A DNA stretch of 64,000 nucleotides from Bifidobacterium catenulatum PV20-2 (GTDB taxonomy: Bacteria > Actinomycetota > Actinomycetes > Actinomycetales > Bifidobacteriaceae), in the NCBI RefSeq assembly GCF_000800455.1, contig NZ_CP007456.1, positions 496,001-560,000 on the forward strand, given 5' to 3'. Position numbers and translations under genes: made by a program. The notes under the pieces are model-generated. The model had not been told where the DNA came from, did no database searches, and saw only the letters and a list, made by a program, of their open reading frames with translations. Shown here piece after piece: positions 1 to 9,298 of the stretch (the first letter of the stretch is position 1; the number at the start of each line of letters is the position of its first letter).

Positions 1-1498
1 AAGACGCATAGTCGTTCTGCGCCGGAGCCTCACGAAACAGTGTGATCCGTTCGAAGAAATCACCGATACGAAACACGCCATCACGGCGAAACTCGCCTTG
101 CGCACGCGGCGTAAGTGGCGATTGAGATGCGGCAAGAGCGTCGGAATTAGCCGAACCATGCCCGGCAAAATGCGGCTTGCCCTGCTCCTCAACAGTGAAA
201 TCGCGACTCAACGCATCGTAATTAGCCTGCAATTGCTCGCCAATCGCATCATAATCCTCATCGGTAAGCCACAGGCAGAAACGCGGCGCGAAATCATGAT
301 CGCGCGACAACTCATCGTCGAAACCGAAACATTCCGAACCATAACCGACCAAACCTGCGGCAATCCGCCCCTGATATGCCGAATATGCGCCGGCAACCAA
401 CGGTTTGCCGAGATCATTCCAGAATGCGCGAGACAAAGCAAGTCCCGAAATATGGTGAGAAATCGCAGGAATCGAAGATGTGCCGGATTCTGCCATACAG
501 TGCGGTTCGCTCGATTGCTGAGATTCGCTTGATTTCGGTGAATGCTGAGATTCCAAGGATCCTTGCGATTCTTGATATTCTTGCGATTCCCGCGTTTTAT
601 GAGATGATGGCATGTGCTTATGCAACGCCTGTTTTGCCGCTTCAAGATTGGCTGCAGTCGTGTGATAGTAGTCGGTGTTGCGTCCGTAGCATTCCTCAAT
701 CACGCTCAACGCATGCTCATAGCCGGAAACCGCATCCTGCAGGCAGCCGGCCATATAGCAGGCCTGCGCATAGCCGGCCAGCGCCGAAGCATAATGCGCA
801 CTATGTTCCAAATGCCCGGTACGGTAGATTGTCAACGCTTTCTGGGCGTGCTGCATGGCATCGCTCGCCCAATACCGGTCCATCTGTAGGAGCAGCAACG
901 CAAGATTGGTGTGCGTGGAGGCAATGTCGATATCAGCGCTCGCATCGGGGGAAGATTGCTCCAACAGATTCAGCGCCTGTTCCAGCTCGCGCTTCGCCTG
1001 ATTGAGACGACCGGTTTCGCTGTATAACATGGACATATTGTTGTGCAGCGCGGCCAGGCGTCGGTCGGTGGGGGAGAAGACGGATGCGGCCGCGTCAAGC
1101 GCCTGACGGTACAGCTGTTCGGCCTCCTCGTACTGGCCTGCGGCTCGCATGCCCGTGGCCGCGTTGATCAGCGTCGTAGCCCACGCCTGCGGGTCGATTC
1201 CCTGAAGATGCAAATGATCCGCAACGCTTAACGATTCGCGGATAATCGGCAGATTGTCGGTATGGCGACCTTGCGAACGGTAAAACCCCATCGTTTCGTT
1301 CAACACCGTCAGCAAACCGGCGTCATTATGGCTGTGTTCGGCTTCGGTTCGTGCCTTCTGCAGGTACGGTTCAGCCTGTTCAGGAGCCTTATGCGCATCG
1401 AAAATCGCATCAAGACCACGCAGAAATCGTTGTACATCAAATGTTGCGCATTCGTCATCGCAATTATTCATATTCAGATTGACATCACTGTCTGCCAT
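1..1498 (-). CDS. TPR-repeat protein with C-terminal DUF4037 domain (3' end outside window)
   Basis: The minus strand stays open from the left edge to about 1549. I prefer the ATG at 1498, which has a GAAGGG-like ribosome site six bases upstream; ATGs at 1525, 1528 and 1549 are alternatives. The first 250 or so residues are alternating amphipathic helices of TPR type (for example AAGQYEEAEQLYRQAL). A Ser/Gln/Glu-rich linker follows, then a segment like DUF4037 (SRAFWNDLGKPLV, DHDFAPRFCLWL), a nucleotidyltransferase-like domain of unknown substrate. The stop lies beyond base 1. It sits downstream of the MFS gene but is separated by a strong terminator, so it is probably a separate transcript. 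Cytoplasmic; function unknown. Confidence 0.8.
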   Translation of the reverse strand, partial: MADSDVNLNMNNCDDECATFDVQRFLRGLDAIFDAHKAPEQAEPYLQKARTEAEHSHNDAGLLTVLNETMGFYRSQGRHTDNLPIIRESLSVADHLHLQGIDPQAWATTLINAATGMRAAGQYEEAEQLYRQALDAAASVFSPTDRRLAALHNNMSMLYSETGRLNQAKRELEQALNLLEQSSPDASADIDIASTHTNLALLLLQMDRYWASDAMQHAQKALTIYRTGHLEHSAHYASALAGYAQACYMAGCLQDAVSGYEHALSVIEECYGRNTDYYHTTAANLEAAKQALHKHMPSSHKTRESQEYQESQGSLESQHSPKSSESQQSSEPHCMAESGTSSIPAISHHISGLALSRAFWNDLGKPLVAGAYSAYQGRIAAGLVGYGSECFGFDDELSRDHDFAPRFCLWLTDEDYDAIGEQLQANYDALSRDFTVEEQGKPHFAGHGSANSDALAASQSPLTPRAQGEFRRDGVFRIGDFFERITLFREAPAQNDYAS

Positions 1499-1604
1499 CG
1501 CAATCCCTTCATCGGTGACTTCCATCATCTCCCGAACCGCAGACGGCATCGCAGACGGCGAAACAACGAAAGATGGGGAACATGCGATACGTCGTAAAAA
1601 GAAC

Positions 1605-1645
1605 AACGGGATATCTCATCATATTTTTTGATGAGATATCCCGTT
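1605..1645 (-). terminator. Rho-independent terminator of the MFS gene
   Basis: A perfect 16-bp inverted repeat (AACGGGATATCTCATC and its complement) has a 9-base loop. On the minus strand it is followed by a T-run, 38 bases after the MFS stop. Confidence 0.85.
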
Positions 1646-1683
1646 AAATAACAGAAATAATCGAAATAACTGACTGTCGAATG

Positions 1684-2871
1684 TCAGACATGCACTTCGC
1701 GCATACGCTCCGTAGCACCCGTATGCGTTTCGTAACGACGCGAATAGGTGACCAGCATAATCACCGCAATCAAGGCGATCGGGGCACCGGCCAAACCGGT
1801 GTAATGGTAGTTCATGGCGGTTGCCGTCAATGCGGCGCCACCAACGATCGAACCGATCGCATTGCCAAAATTGAACGCGATCTGCACGGCCGCGCCCGCA
1901 ATCAGCTCGCCGCCGCCCTCACCGGCCTGCACCATCAGCAGCTGCTGCGGAGACGAGTTGAAGAACAGTGCGAAACCAAGCATGAACGTCAACACCGCAG
2001 TCGTAACGAGATTGCCGGGAACGAAAAACACAAGCAGCAAACCAACCGTGGCGATGGCCTGCGAAAGACCGGCAGTGGCACCCGGCTTCCACAAATCAGT
2101 CAAACGGCCGCCAGCAATACCGCCAAGCACCATGCCGAAACCAGCAAGCACCATTAACAGGGGAACCATCGAGGAATTCCATCCACCGACTTTCTGCAGC
2201 CACGGCGAAATGTAGCTCCACCAGCAGAAAATACCGGAATTACCGCAGAACACCGCCAACAGAATAAACCACGGACCGGCGTGGGTGAGGAAACGGAACT
2301 GCCCTTTAATGCCAGCGTCCTTGATCGGCGCGACGAACGGCACCCACGCAATCACCAACACCATCGTCATCAACGCCCAAGCGGCAAGAATCGCAAACGC
2401 CAAACGCCACGACAGCATTTCCGAAAGCAATGTGCCCGCAGGCACACCCAACATATTGGCAACCGTCTGACCCGTCACCATCATCGACACGGACTGCGCT
2501 TCCTTGCCCTTATCGGCCAAAGTCTTGGCAATCAGTGTGGCCGTACCGAAAAACGCGCCATGCGGCAAGCCCGAAATGAAACGAGCACCCAACAACATGG
2601 GGGAATTGAACGAAACCGCGCTCAACGTATTGCCGACCAGCGCGATGATCATGAACAGAATAATGAGATTCTTCGGCGGTATCTTACGGCCGAACACCAG
2701 AATCAGCGTGCCCACGCACACGCCGATCGCATATGCGGAAATATAATGGCCTGCCGCAGGAATGCTGACCTGCATGGCGGCGGCTGTTTGGGGCAGAATG
2801 CCCATCATCACGAATTCTGCGGCACCAAGAATAAAGGCGCCGGAAGCCAAAGCCAGAATGCTTCTTTTCAC
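1684..2871 (-). CDS. MFS efflux transporter, AraJ-like (DHA1 family)
   Basis: A 395-residue, 12-helix major facilitator. It starts with GTG preceded by GGAGGAGA, seven bases upstream. The N-terminal AAEFVMMGILP stretch and the loop-2/3 region GARFISGLPHGAFFGTATLIAK are typical of the AraJ/YdhP-like sugar or drug efflux branch of DHA1. The protein is in the cytoplasmic membrane; substrate cannot be told from sequence. It is a single-gene unit between tRNA-Pro (same strand, with its own terminator) and the TPR gene. Family is secure; a role in drug or arabinose export is only a family-level guess. Confidence 0.88.
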   Translation of the reverse strand: MKRSILALASGAFILGAAEFVMMGILPQTAAAMQVSIPAAGHYISAYAIGVCVGTLILVFGRKIPPKNLIILFMIIALVGNTLSAVSFNSPMLLGARFISGLPHGAFFGTATLIAKTLADKGKEAQSVSMMVTGQTVANMLGVPAGTLLSEMLSWRLAFAILAAWALMTMVLVIAWVPFVAPIKDAGIKGQFRFLTHAGPWFILLAVFCGNSGIFCWWSYISPWLQKVGGWNSSMVPLLMVLAGFGMVLGGIAGGRLTDLWKPGATAGLSQAIATVGLLLVFFVPGNLVTTAVLTFMLGFALFFNSSPQQLLMVQAGEGGGELIAGAAVQIAFNFGNAIGSIVGGAALTATAMNYHYTGLAGAPIALIAVIMLVTYSRRYETHTGATERMREVHV

Positions 2872-3003
2872 AGTCTCTCCTCCATGAATGTGAAGCGTGT
2901 TGGTGTGCGCGCTTGTTTACGCGCTTGTGTATTACGTGTTTTTTGATTTTTCAGGTGGTTGCGTCTCGCATATGCTGTTTTGCACCGCTGATGCGCTGGA
3001 AAT

Positions 3004-3031
3004 AAAAAAGGCGGAACCGAAGTTCCGCCTT
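3004..3031 (-). terminator. Terminator of tRNA-Pro
   Basis: The hairpin GGCGGAAC-TTCG-GTTCCGCC, read on the minus strand, has a stable UUCG tetraloop and is followed by TTTTTTATT, just 3' of the tRNA. Confidence 0.88.
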
Positions 3032-3037
3032 AAGTTG

Positions 3038-3111
<74 letters not shown>

Positions 3112-3192
3112 TTTTGCAACAGTTGGAAATATTACACGATTGCTTAGGTAATGCAAATACGGCGTGTCGCATGTGGTGTAGTGGCTTCTCGG

Positions 3193-3198
3193 TACACT
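3193..3198 (+). promoter_or_regulatory. -10 box of a leaderless lysS promoter
   Basis: TACACT lies 8 bases before the lysS ATG, so transcription should begin at or next to the start codon. No ribosome site precedes the ATG. The 12-mer CGGCGTGTCGCA (3160-3171) sits near the -35 position. Confidence 0.55.
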
Positions 3199-3206
3199 GT
3201 GGGCTT

Positions 3207-4883
3207 ATGAGTGAGACCATCGAATCGCAAGAAAATCAGAATGAAGAGGCTGCCGTTCCCGCTATGACCACAGTGGAACGTGCCGAAATGCTGCTGCAGC
3301 AGGATGCGGCTATCTACGCCAAGATCAATGACGGCGCTACCCTGGATGAGGCCGTTGATCCAGGCAATAAGGAATTCGGATCGCTGGCGCATCCGGAACA
3401 GGTGCAGATGCGCGTGGCCAAGCGTGCCATGATGCTTAAGGACGGCATTCAGCCGTACCCGGTGACCCTCGACGTCACCGCCACCATCGAAGAGGTCCGC
3501 GCCAAATATGACGGCAAGCTCGAAGCCGGAGACGAAACCGAAGACGTGGTCGGCATCGCCGGTCGCGTACTCTTCCTGCGCAACGCCGGTGGCTTGTGCT
3601 TCGTGCAGCTTTCCGCTGGCGATGGCACCAAGATCCAGGGCATGATTTCCAAGAAGGAGATTGGCGCTGATTCCCTCAAGCAGTTCAAGCAGCTGGTTGA
3701 TTTGGGCGATCACCTGTTCATCAAGGGTCGTGTGATTGCCTCCAAGACCGGCGAACTGTCCGTGTTCGCCACCGAATGGGCCATTGCCGCCAAGGCGCTG
3801 CAGCCGCTGCCGGCCCTGCACAAGGACCTGAACGAAGATACTCGCACCCGCAAGCCGTACATTGGCATGATCGCCGACGAGAAGATGCGCAATATGGTGC
3901 GCAACCGTTCCAAGGCCGTCGCCTCCCTGCGCAAGACCTTCGCCGATCATGACTTCCTCGAGGTTGAAACCCCGATGTTGCAGACCGTGCACGGCGGTGC
4001 CGCCGCACGTCCGTTCACCACGCATATGAACGCCTTCGACCTTGACCTGTACCTGCGTATCGCGCCGGAACTGTTCCTCAAGCGCTGCCTGGTCGGCGGC
4101 ATCGACCGCGTGTTCGAGATCAACCGTGACTTCCGTAACGAAGGCGTTGACGCCACCCACGCTCCGGAATTTACCATGGTCGAGGCCTATCAGGCTTACG
4201 GCAACTACGACACTATCGGTGCGCTCGTCAAGCAGCTCGTGCAAGACACTGCCATGGACGTGTTCGGCACCCACAAGGTGACGTTGCTTGACGGTTCCGA
4301 ATACGATTTTGGCGGCGAATGGAAGACCATCAGCATGTATGATTCCCTGTCCGAAGCGCTCGGCGAGGAAATCGTGCCGAATGGCGGCCCGGATAATCCG
4401 GGCACTTCAGTGGAACATCTCGGTGCCATTGCCGACAAGCTTGGCGTGGAACGCGACGATGTGGAGAACCACGGCAAGCTCGTCGAACACCTGTGGGAGC
4501 ACTTCTACGAAGACAAGCTGTTCGAGCCGACCTTCGTGCGTGACTTCCCGGTCGAAACCTCCCCGCTGGTCAAGGGCCACCGTTCCAAGCCAGGCGTGGT
4601 CGAAAAGTGGGATCTGTATGTGCGCGGCTTCGAGCTGGCCACCGGCTACTCCGAATTGAACGATCCGGTTGTGCAGCGTGAACGTTTCGTGGCTCAGGCC
4701 AAGGATGCGCTCGCGGGCGATGAAGAAGCCTGTGATATTGATGAGGACTTCCTCGAGGCTCTCGGCGTGGGCATGCCTCCGGCAGGCGGCATGGGCATGG
4801 GTATCGACCGACTGCTGATTGCCCTGACCGGCGCCACCATCCGCGAAACCATCACCTTCCCACTAGTGAAGCCGCTGAATTAA
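3207..4883 (+). CDS. lysS: Lysyl-tRNA synthetase, class II
   Basis: Charges tRNA-Lys with lysine in the cytoplasm. The 558-residue product has the anticodon-binding OB fold (about residues 90-200), class II motif 2 (DFRNEGVDATHAPEFT, about 307-321) and motif 3 (GMGMGIDRLLIAL, about 527-540). The start is taken at ATG 3207, which follows a TACACT -10 box by 8 bases; the open frame reaches back to 3114 but upstream codons lack any initiation signal. It carries about 50 acidic, low-complexity residues before the conserved core. Monocistronic, followed by a double hairpin region. Confidence 0.96.
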   Translation: MSETIESQENQNEEAAVPAMTTVERAEMLLQQDAAIYAKINDGATLDEAVDPGNKEFGSLAHPEQVQMRVAKRAMMLKDGIQPYPVTLDVTATIEEVRAKYDGKLEAGDETEDVVGIAGRVLFLRNAGGLCFVQLSAGDGTKIQGMISKKEIGADSLKQFKQLVDLGDHLFIKGRVIASKTGELSVFATEWAIAAKALQPLPALHKDLNEDTRTRKPYIGMIADEKMRNMVRNRSKAVASLRKTFADHDFLEVETPMLQTVHGGAAARPFTTHMNAFDLDLYLRIAPELFLKRCLVGGIDRVFEINRDFRNEGVDATHAPEFTMVEAYQAYGNYDTIGALVKQLVQDTAMDVFGTHKVTLLDGSEYDFGGEWKTISMYDSLSEALGEEIVPNGGPDNPGTSVEHLGAIADKLGVERDDVENHGKLVEHLWEHFYEDKLFEPTFVRDFPVETSPLVKGHRSKPGVVEKWDLYVRGFELATGYSELNDPVVQRERFVAQAKDALAGDEEACDIDEDFLEALGVGMPPAGGMGMGIDRLLIALTGATIRETITFPLVKPLN

Positions 4884-5013
4884 GGCAAAGCCTTAATTCA
4901 ATATCGGTTTCGCGCGAGGCGGAAAAGCTGACGGCCCAGTGGGCCGTCAGCCCGCCGGAGCCATCCTTATAAAATTGCCGCTGAATTAAGGCAAAGCCTT
5001 AATTCAATATCGG
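4871..5013 (+). repeat. Direct repeat of the lysS tail (two 37-bp copies)
   Basis: Positions 4871-4907, which include the last lysS codons and stop, recur exactly at 4977-5013. Each copy holds the palindrome TTAAGGCaaaGCCTTAA. The copies are 106 bp apart and each is followed by a GC-rich hairpin, so the whole terminator block seems to have been duplicated. Confidence 0.85.
4927..4951 (+). terminator. First hairpin after lysS
   Basis: GCTGACGGCCCA/TGGGCCGTCAGC forms a perfect 12-bp stem with an almost closed loop. No clear T-run follows, so this may be a processing or partial termination hairpin. Confidence 0.55.
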
Positions 5014-5032
5014 CTTCACGCGTAAAATCATG

Positions 5033-5067
5033 AAAGGCCGTCTGACTTCCAACGTCAGACGGCCTTT
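5033..5067 (+). terminator. Second hairpin after lysS, probable terminator
   Basis: The stem AAAGGCCGTCTGAC/GTCAGACGGCCTTT with a 7-base loop is followed by GCGTTTT. Confidence 0.85.
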
Positions 5068-5200
5068 GCGTTTTAAAAGAAATCCCCGGGGTTCATAATA
5101 TTCCGCATGAGTGACGTTCCGAGGCATTCGCCAGTATCATATCTCCTATTTCTGGGAATGAATGAAGGCATGCAATGAGCATGATTCTAGAATGACGTTC

Positions 5201-6139
5201 ATGGGAATAACGATTTGGATTCGTGGGGCGCGGCTGAAAACGTTGCCGTTGGCGATTGCGCCGGTGTTGATTGGTGCGTCGTTGGCTTGGCGCGATGCGG
5301 GTGAGCGTCGTGTTGTGGTGGCGGTGTTGTGCGGTTTCGTGGCATTGCTGTTGCAGATTGCGGCTAATTTCGCCAATGATTATTCCGATGGCATTCGCGG
5401 TACGGATGCGGGGCGCTCGGTTCCGGTGAAAGATGCAGACGATTCCGCGGTCTCCGGCAAAGCAACGCCGTCACGCGGTCCTGCCCGTCTCGTGGCTTCC
5501 GGTGTGAATCCCAGGAAAGTACTGGCTGCGGCGGGAATCAGCGCTCTGCTTGCTTGCCTGTGCGGACTGGCGATCATTGCGCTGACTGGCTACTGGTGGT
5601 TCATTCTGGTCGGCATCGCATGTCTGGCGGCCGGCTGGTTCTATGTCGGCGGCAAGCACCCATACGGCTACCACTATTTGGGTGAGGTCTTCGTATTCAT
5701 TTTTTTTGGATTGGTTGCCACTTGTGGCACCATGTTCGCCTTGTCTGGCACGATTACGCCTGATGGACTGCTTGGCGGTTCAGCTGCGGGATTGGTTGCG
5801 GTTGCTGTGCTATGCGTCAACAATCTGCGCGACATCGAATCTGACGGCAATCACGGCAAACATACGTGGATGACTGCAATGGGGCTGCGAAACGGCACTA
5901 TCTTCACTATTGCAATCCTGATTATTTCAGCATTGATCGCGTTGCGCCATCTGTTGCAATCGTCGATATATGCGGCAAACAGCATTCCACTAATCGCAAT
6001 TATTGCAATACTGTGTGCGGCGCAAATCGCCGCATCATATGCAATCGCAAGAAAAACCTACCACAAAGCATTGCCGTTATGTTCGCTCGATTCATTGACT
6101 GTCGCAGCGATTTTCGTGCTATCGACGATGCTTGCATAG
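5201..6139 (+). CDS. menA: MenA-like UbiA-family prenyltransferase
   Basis: Resembles 1,4-dihydroxy-2-naphthoate polyprenyltransferase, which joins a polyprenyl diphosphate to a naphthoate ring in the membrane. The 312-residue product has about eight membrane helices and both aspartate-rich motifs (NDYSDGIRGTD near residue 58; NNLRDIESD near 207) that bind Mg-diphosphate. I choose ATG 5201 because TAGAAT ends 7 bases before it (leaderless pattern) and the product then begins MGITIWIRGARLKTLP as in the family; ATG 5192 and 5162 are alternatives. No other men gene is present here. In bifidobacteria, which lack a respiratory chain, the real acceptor is open. Confidence 0.85.
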   Translation: MGITIWIRGARLKTLPLAIAPVLIGASLAWRDAGERRVVVAVLCGFVALLLQIAANFANDYSDGIRGTDAGRSVPVKDADDSAVSGKATPSRGPARLVASGVNPRKVLAAAGISALLACLCGLAIIALTGYWWFILVGIACLAAGWFYVGGKHPYGYHYLGEVFVFIFFGLVATCGTMFALSGTITPDGLLGGSAAGLVAVAVLCVNNLRDIESDGNHGKHTWMTAMGLRNGTIFTIAILIISALIALRHLLQSSIYAANSIPLIAIIAILCAAQIAASYAIARKTYHKALPLCSLDSLTVAAIFVLSTMLA

Positions 6140-6248
6140 CGTTTGACTGACAGTAGATTGCAGCGGAATGAAAATTGTTGCATAAACGTAACTCGAATAA
6201 TCGAGAAAACACTCGTTTTTGGGTGTGCGAGGCGGTAGACTGGCAAAC

Positions 6249-6989
6249 ATGACTTACAAACTAGTACTGCTCCGTCATGGACAGAGCGCATGGAATAAAA
6301 CCAATCAGTTCACCGGCTGGGTCGACGTCCCGCTGACCGAGCAGGGTGTCGAGGAAGCCAAGAACGGCGGTCGCCTGCTCAAGGAGAAGAACGTCCTTCC
6401 GGATATCGTCTTCACCTCGATGCTGCGTCGCGCCATCAACACCGCCAACGTGGCTCTGGATGAGGCAGATCGTCTGTGGATTCCGGTCCAGCGCAGCTGG
6501 CGTCTGAACGAGCGTCACTACGGCGCTCTGCAGGGCAAGAACAAGACCGAGATCCGTCAGGAGTACGGTGACGAGAAGTTCATGCTGTGGCGCCGTTCCT
6601 ACGCCACTCCGCCGCCGGAGATCGATCCGAACGACGAGTATGCGCAGAACAACGATCCGCGCTACACCGGCGATCCGGTTCCAGAAGCCGAATGCCTTGC
6701 CGACGTGGTCAAGCGCGTTGAGCCGTACTTCAAGTCCGACATCGAGCCGGAACTGAAGGCTGGCAAGACCGTTCTGATCGCCGCTCACGGCAACTCCCTG
6801 CGCGCCATCGTGAAGATGCTCGACAACCTCTCCGAAGAGGAGATCGCCAAGGTCAACATCCCGACCGCAATGCCGCTGCTGTACGAGCTGGACGAGAACT
6901 TCAAGCCGATCAAGCCGCGTGGCGAGTACCTGGATCCGGAGGCCGCCGCCGCCGGTGCCGCCGCTGTCGCCGCCCAGGGCCAGAAGTGA
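6249..6989 (+). CDS. gpmA: 2,3-bisphosphoglycerate-dependent phosphoglycerate mutase
   Basis: Interconverts 3- and 2-phosphoglycerate in the lower bifid shunt/glycolysis. The 246-residue product starts [16 protein letters not shown] with the catalytic RHG (His10), followed by ERHYGALQG and the second catalytic His in [10 protein letters not shown] (about residue 181). The C-terminus ends in an Ala-rich tail. ATG 6249 follows TAGACT by 7 bases, another leaderless start; the frame extends to 6219 without a signal. Single-gene unit closed by a strong hairpin. Confidence 0.96.
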   Translation: MTYKLVLLRHGQSAWNKTNQFTGWVDVPLTEQGVEEAKNGGRLLKEKNVLPDIVFTSMLRRAINTANVALDEADRLWIPVQRSWRLNERHYGALQGKNKTEIRQEYGDEKFMLWRRSYATPPPEIDPNDEYAQNNDPRYTGDPVPEAECLADVVKRVEPYFKSDIEPELKAGKTVLIAAHGNSLRAIVKMLDNLSEEEIAKVNIPTAMPLLYELDENFKPIKPRGEYLDPEAAAAGAAAVAAQGQK

Positions 6990-7045
6990 GTTTGTTGCGA
7001 TTGATACGCAGGTAATCGCGTTCAATCGCACGGAACGTATATGAA

Positions 7046-7083
7046 AAGGTGGAAATCCACAGTACGTGGGTTTCCACCTTTTT
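7046..7083 (+). terminator. Terminator of gpmA, probably shared with oleate hydratase
   Basis: AAGGTGGAAATCCAC/GTGGGTTTCCACCTT with a 5-base loop is followed by TTTTTGCG on plus. It lies between convergent genes. Confidence 0.85.
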
Positions 7084-7176
7084 GCGTCCGGTGCCTTTGT
7101 CGGGTTTTTGCGTCCGTCTGCCGGATGAAATACGGAACATGGGATGTGCGGCAGACGGACGTCAATCGCAATCGGC

Positions 7177-9057
7177 TCAGATCACGCCGTATTCCTTAAG
7201 TAACATCGGAATATCGGTGGAATCGAGCTTCTTCAGAATCTGCTTCAACACGGTCTTTTCAATGGGGTTGAGCTTCATGTCGGTAATCGGCTTGCCGTCA
7301 CGCAGCATCACCGTGGCGTTGAGCAGGTTGCGTACGTCGTAGACCGAACCCCACACCTCCGGCACGCCACGGTCCACATCGCACAAGGTGTACACAGCTT
7401 CCATGCCGGTGCGCATCGAATATTCAGTGGTGAAGATCGTGTCGCGCGGGGTTTCGGCAAACTGGCCGAGGAATGCGAAATTCACGGCACCATCAGGCAC
7501 CACATCAGGGCGGTCGCCGGCGGAACGAGGCATGAAGAACGCGTCGATGTATGGCATCATCACCGGAACCGTGTTCGCGTGGTTTTTGGCCAGATCCGTG
7601 ATCTTTTCGACCGGTACGCCCATATGGTAGAGCCATTCCTCGCAGATCTCCTCGCCGGTGCATTCCTGCATCGGCTTCTTCACATAGTTGCCGGGCTTGT
7701 CGGGGAACAGACCGTACACCCACACGCACAGCTGGTCTTTCGGCTGGTCGCGGAACTGCTGCTGGCGGTTCAAAGTCCAGCTCATCAGCCAGTTGGAATC
7801 CTCCACGGTGACGATGCCGCCTGTCACCACGCGGCCGGAGAACGGGTCGCGCTTGCAGATTTTCTGAATATACGGCGGAATTTCCATGTCAAGCGTGGTC
7901 ACGGTGGCACTCATCCACTTCGAATGCTCCGGATCGCCGCAGAATACGTCCGGGTGGCCGAAGCTCGGGTCTTGCTTGGCGATGCGACGCCACATATCCC
8001 AACCGCCGCCGGGCTTGATTTCCGGAGTCCACGCGGCCGTCTCGGTCTGCGAGCCCATCGACGAGTTCTCCACGCAGCCGCCGTTGGTGATGAACACCAG
8101 ATCGTTTTCGCCCAAGTCGATGCTTCGCTCGGTGCCGTCCGCTTCGGTCAAATCGATGCGTGTGGCCATTTTCTTGGTTGGTGAGCTATACGGATTGCGT
8201 ACGAACACACCGGATTCAGCCTGCTTCTTCAAAATCGTGTCTTGACCGGTGCCTGTATGCTGCCGAACTGGACCCATGCCTCCGCCGATCTTGAAATCGA
8301 CATTCTCCACCTTCACGTTGTAGTGGAACTGCACGCCGAATCCTTCCAAATACTTGATCATCGGCAGAATCATCGACTCATACTGGTTGTAACGGGTGAA
8401 ACGCAACGCACTGAAGTCCGGCAATCCGCCAATATGATGAATATATCGACGGATATACAGCTTCATTTCCAACGCACTATGCCAATTTTCAAAAGCGAAC
8501 ATAGTGCGCCAGTACATCCAGAAATTCGAATTGAAAACCTCATCGTCGAAATAATCAGAAATTTTCTTGCCGTACAGTTCCTCATTCGGTGTGAAGAACA
8601 ATTTCATGATCTCCATCGAGGCTTTGTCTGACAGATTGAATTTGCCGTTCGTGCCTGCGTCAACACCGCGCGCTTTTGTGGAGCGGCAGAGTGAGAAGTT
8701 GGGGTCTTCCTTGTTCAGCCAGTAATACTCGTCAAGTACGGAAACGTCTTCCTTTTCGATGGATGGAATGGAACGGAACATATCCCACATCACTTCGAAA
8801 TGGTTGTCCATTTCACGGCCGCCGCGCATCACATAGCCGACACCGGGAATATTCGCGCCGTCGCAGGCGCCTCCCGGAACCGCGTCCTTTTCGAATACAT
8901 GAATGTGACTACCCGGCATTTGCGCGTCTCGCACCAGGTAGCAGGCTGCGGTGAGTGCAGCCAAGCCGGTGCCGATGATGTACGCGTTCTTGTCGTTCAC
9001 GCCTTCGGGCTTCTTCGGTCGGGCGAATGCTTCGTAATTGCCGTTGGAATAATACAT
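7177..9057 (-). CDS. ohyA: Oleate hydratase (myosin-cross-reactive antigen family)
   Basis: An FAD-dependent fatty-acid hydratase that adds water to the cis-9 double bond of oleate or linoleate, giving 10-hydroxy acids; the enzyme works on membrane-derived or dietary free fatty acids. The 626-residue length is typical. The N-terminal dinucleotide fold IIGTGLAALTAACYL (about 27-41) is followed by FEKDAVPGGACDG and the family signature MRGGREMDNHFEVMWD. The start has a strong AAAGGAGG five bases upstream. Transcribed alone and convergent with gpmA. In Bifidobacterium breve the homologue is known as an oleate hydratase linked to solvent and stress tolerance. Confidence 0.95.
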   Translation of the reverse strand: MYYSNGNYEAFARPKKPEGVNDKNAYIIGTGLAALTAACYLVRDAQMPGSHIHVFEKDAVPGGACDGANIPGVGYVMRGGREMDNHFEVMWDMFRSIPSIEKEDVSVLDEYYWLNKEDPNFSLCRSTKARGVDAGTNGKFNLSDKASMEIMKLFFTPNEELYGKKISDYFDDEVFNSNFWMYWRTMFAFENWHSALEMKLYIRRYIHHIGGLPDFSALRFTRYNQYESMILPMIKYLEGFGVQFHYNVKVENVDFKIGGGMGPVRQHTGTGQDTILKKQAESGVFVRNPYSSPTKKMATRIDLTEADGTERSIDLGENDLVFITNGGCVENSSMGSQTETAAWTPEIKPGGGWDMWRRIAKQDPSFGHPDVFCGDPEHSKWMSATVTTLDMEIPPYIQKICKRDPFSGRVVTGGIVTVEDSNWLMSWTLNRQQQFRDQPKDQLCVWVYGLFPDKPGNYVKKPMQECTGEEICEEWLYHMGVPVEKITDLAKNHANTVPVMMPYIDAFFMPRSAGDRPDVVPDGAVNFAFLGQFAETPRDTIFTTEYSMRTGMEAVYTLCDVDRGVPEVWGSVYDVRNLLNATVMLRDGKPITDMKLNPIEKTVLKQILKKLDSTDIPMLLKEYGVI

Positions 9058-9227
9058 GACTGCCTCCTTTGGATGTCACTGCACATATTGTGCCGCGACA
9101 TTACATAAAAGTATATGGGCAAAAAATAGACATGTTGTTTAATTTTTCTTACGGCTTGATGGAAGCGAAATAATGCGGGAGATAGTGCTTGACGATTCGT
9201 ACTGAACAATTGCAAAAAACAAAACAA

Positions 9228-9262
9228 GAAGGCGGCTTCCGCGGGGAACGGAAGCCGCCTTC
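9228..9262 (-). terminator. Terminator of phoU
   Basis: The 14-bp stem GAAGGCGGCTTCCG/CGGAAGCCGCCTTC is followed on minus by TTGTTTTGTTTTTTG. Confidence 0.9.
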
Positions 9263-9298
9263 TCAAAAGGAAGATGGAAAAGAAGATCGCAAGAAAAA

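Noticed and set aside
98..1597. Several plus-strand frames near the left edge
   Set aside because: They lie opposite the TPR/DUF4037 gene, whose minus-strand frame has no stop up to base 1.
3144..4274. 376-codon open frame opposite lysS
   Set aside because: Antisense shadow of a certain gene; His/Gly/Asp-rich composition, no ribosome site.
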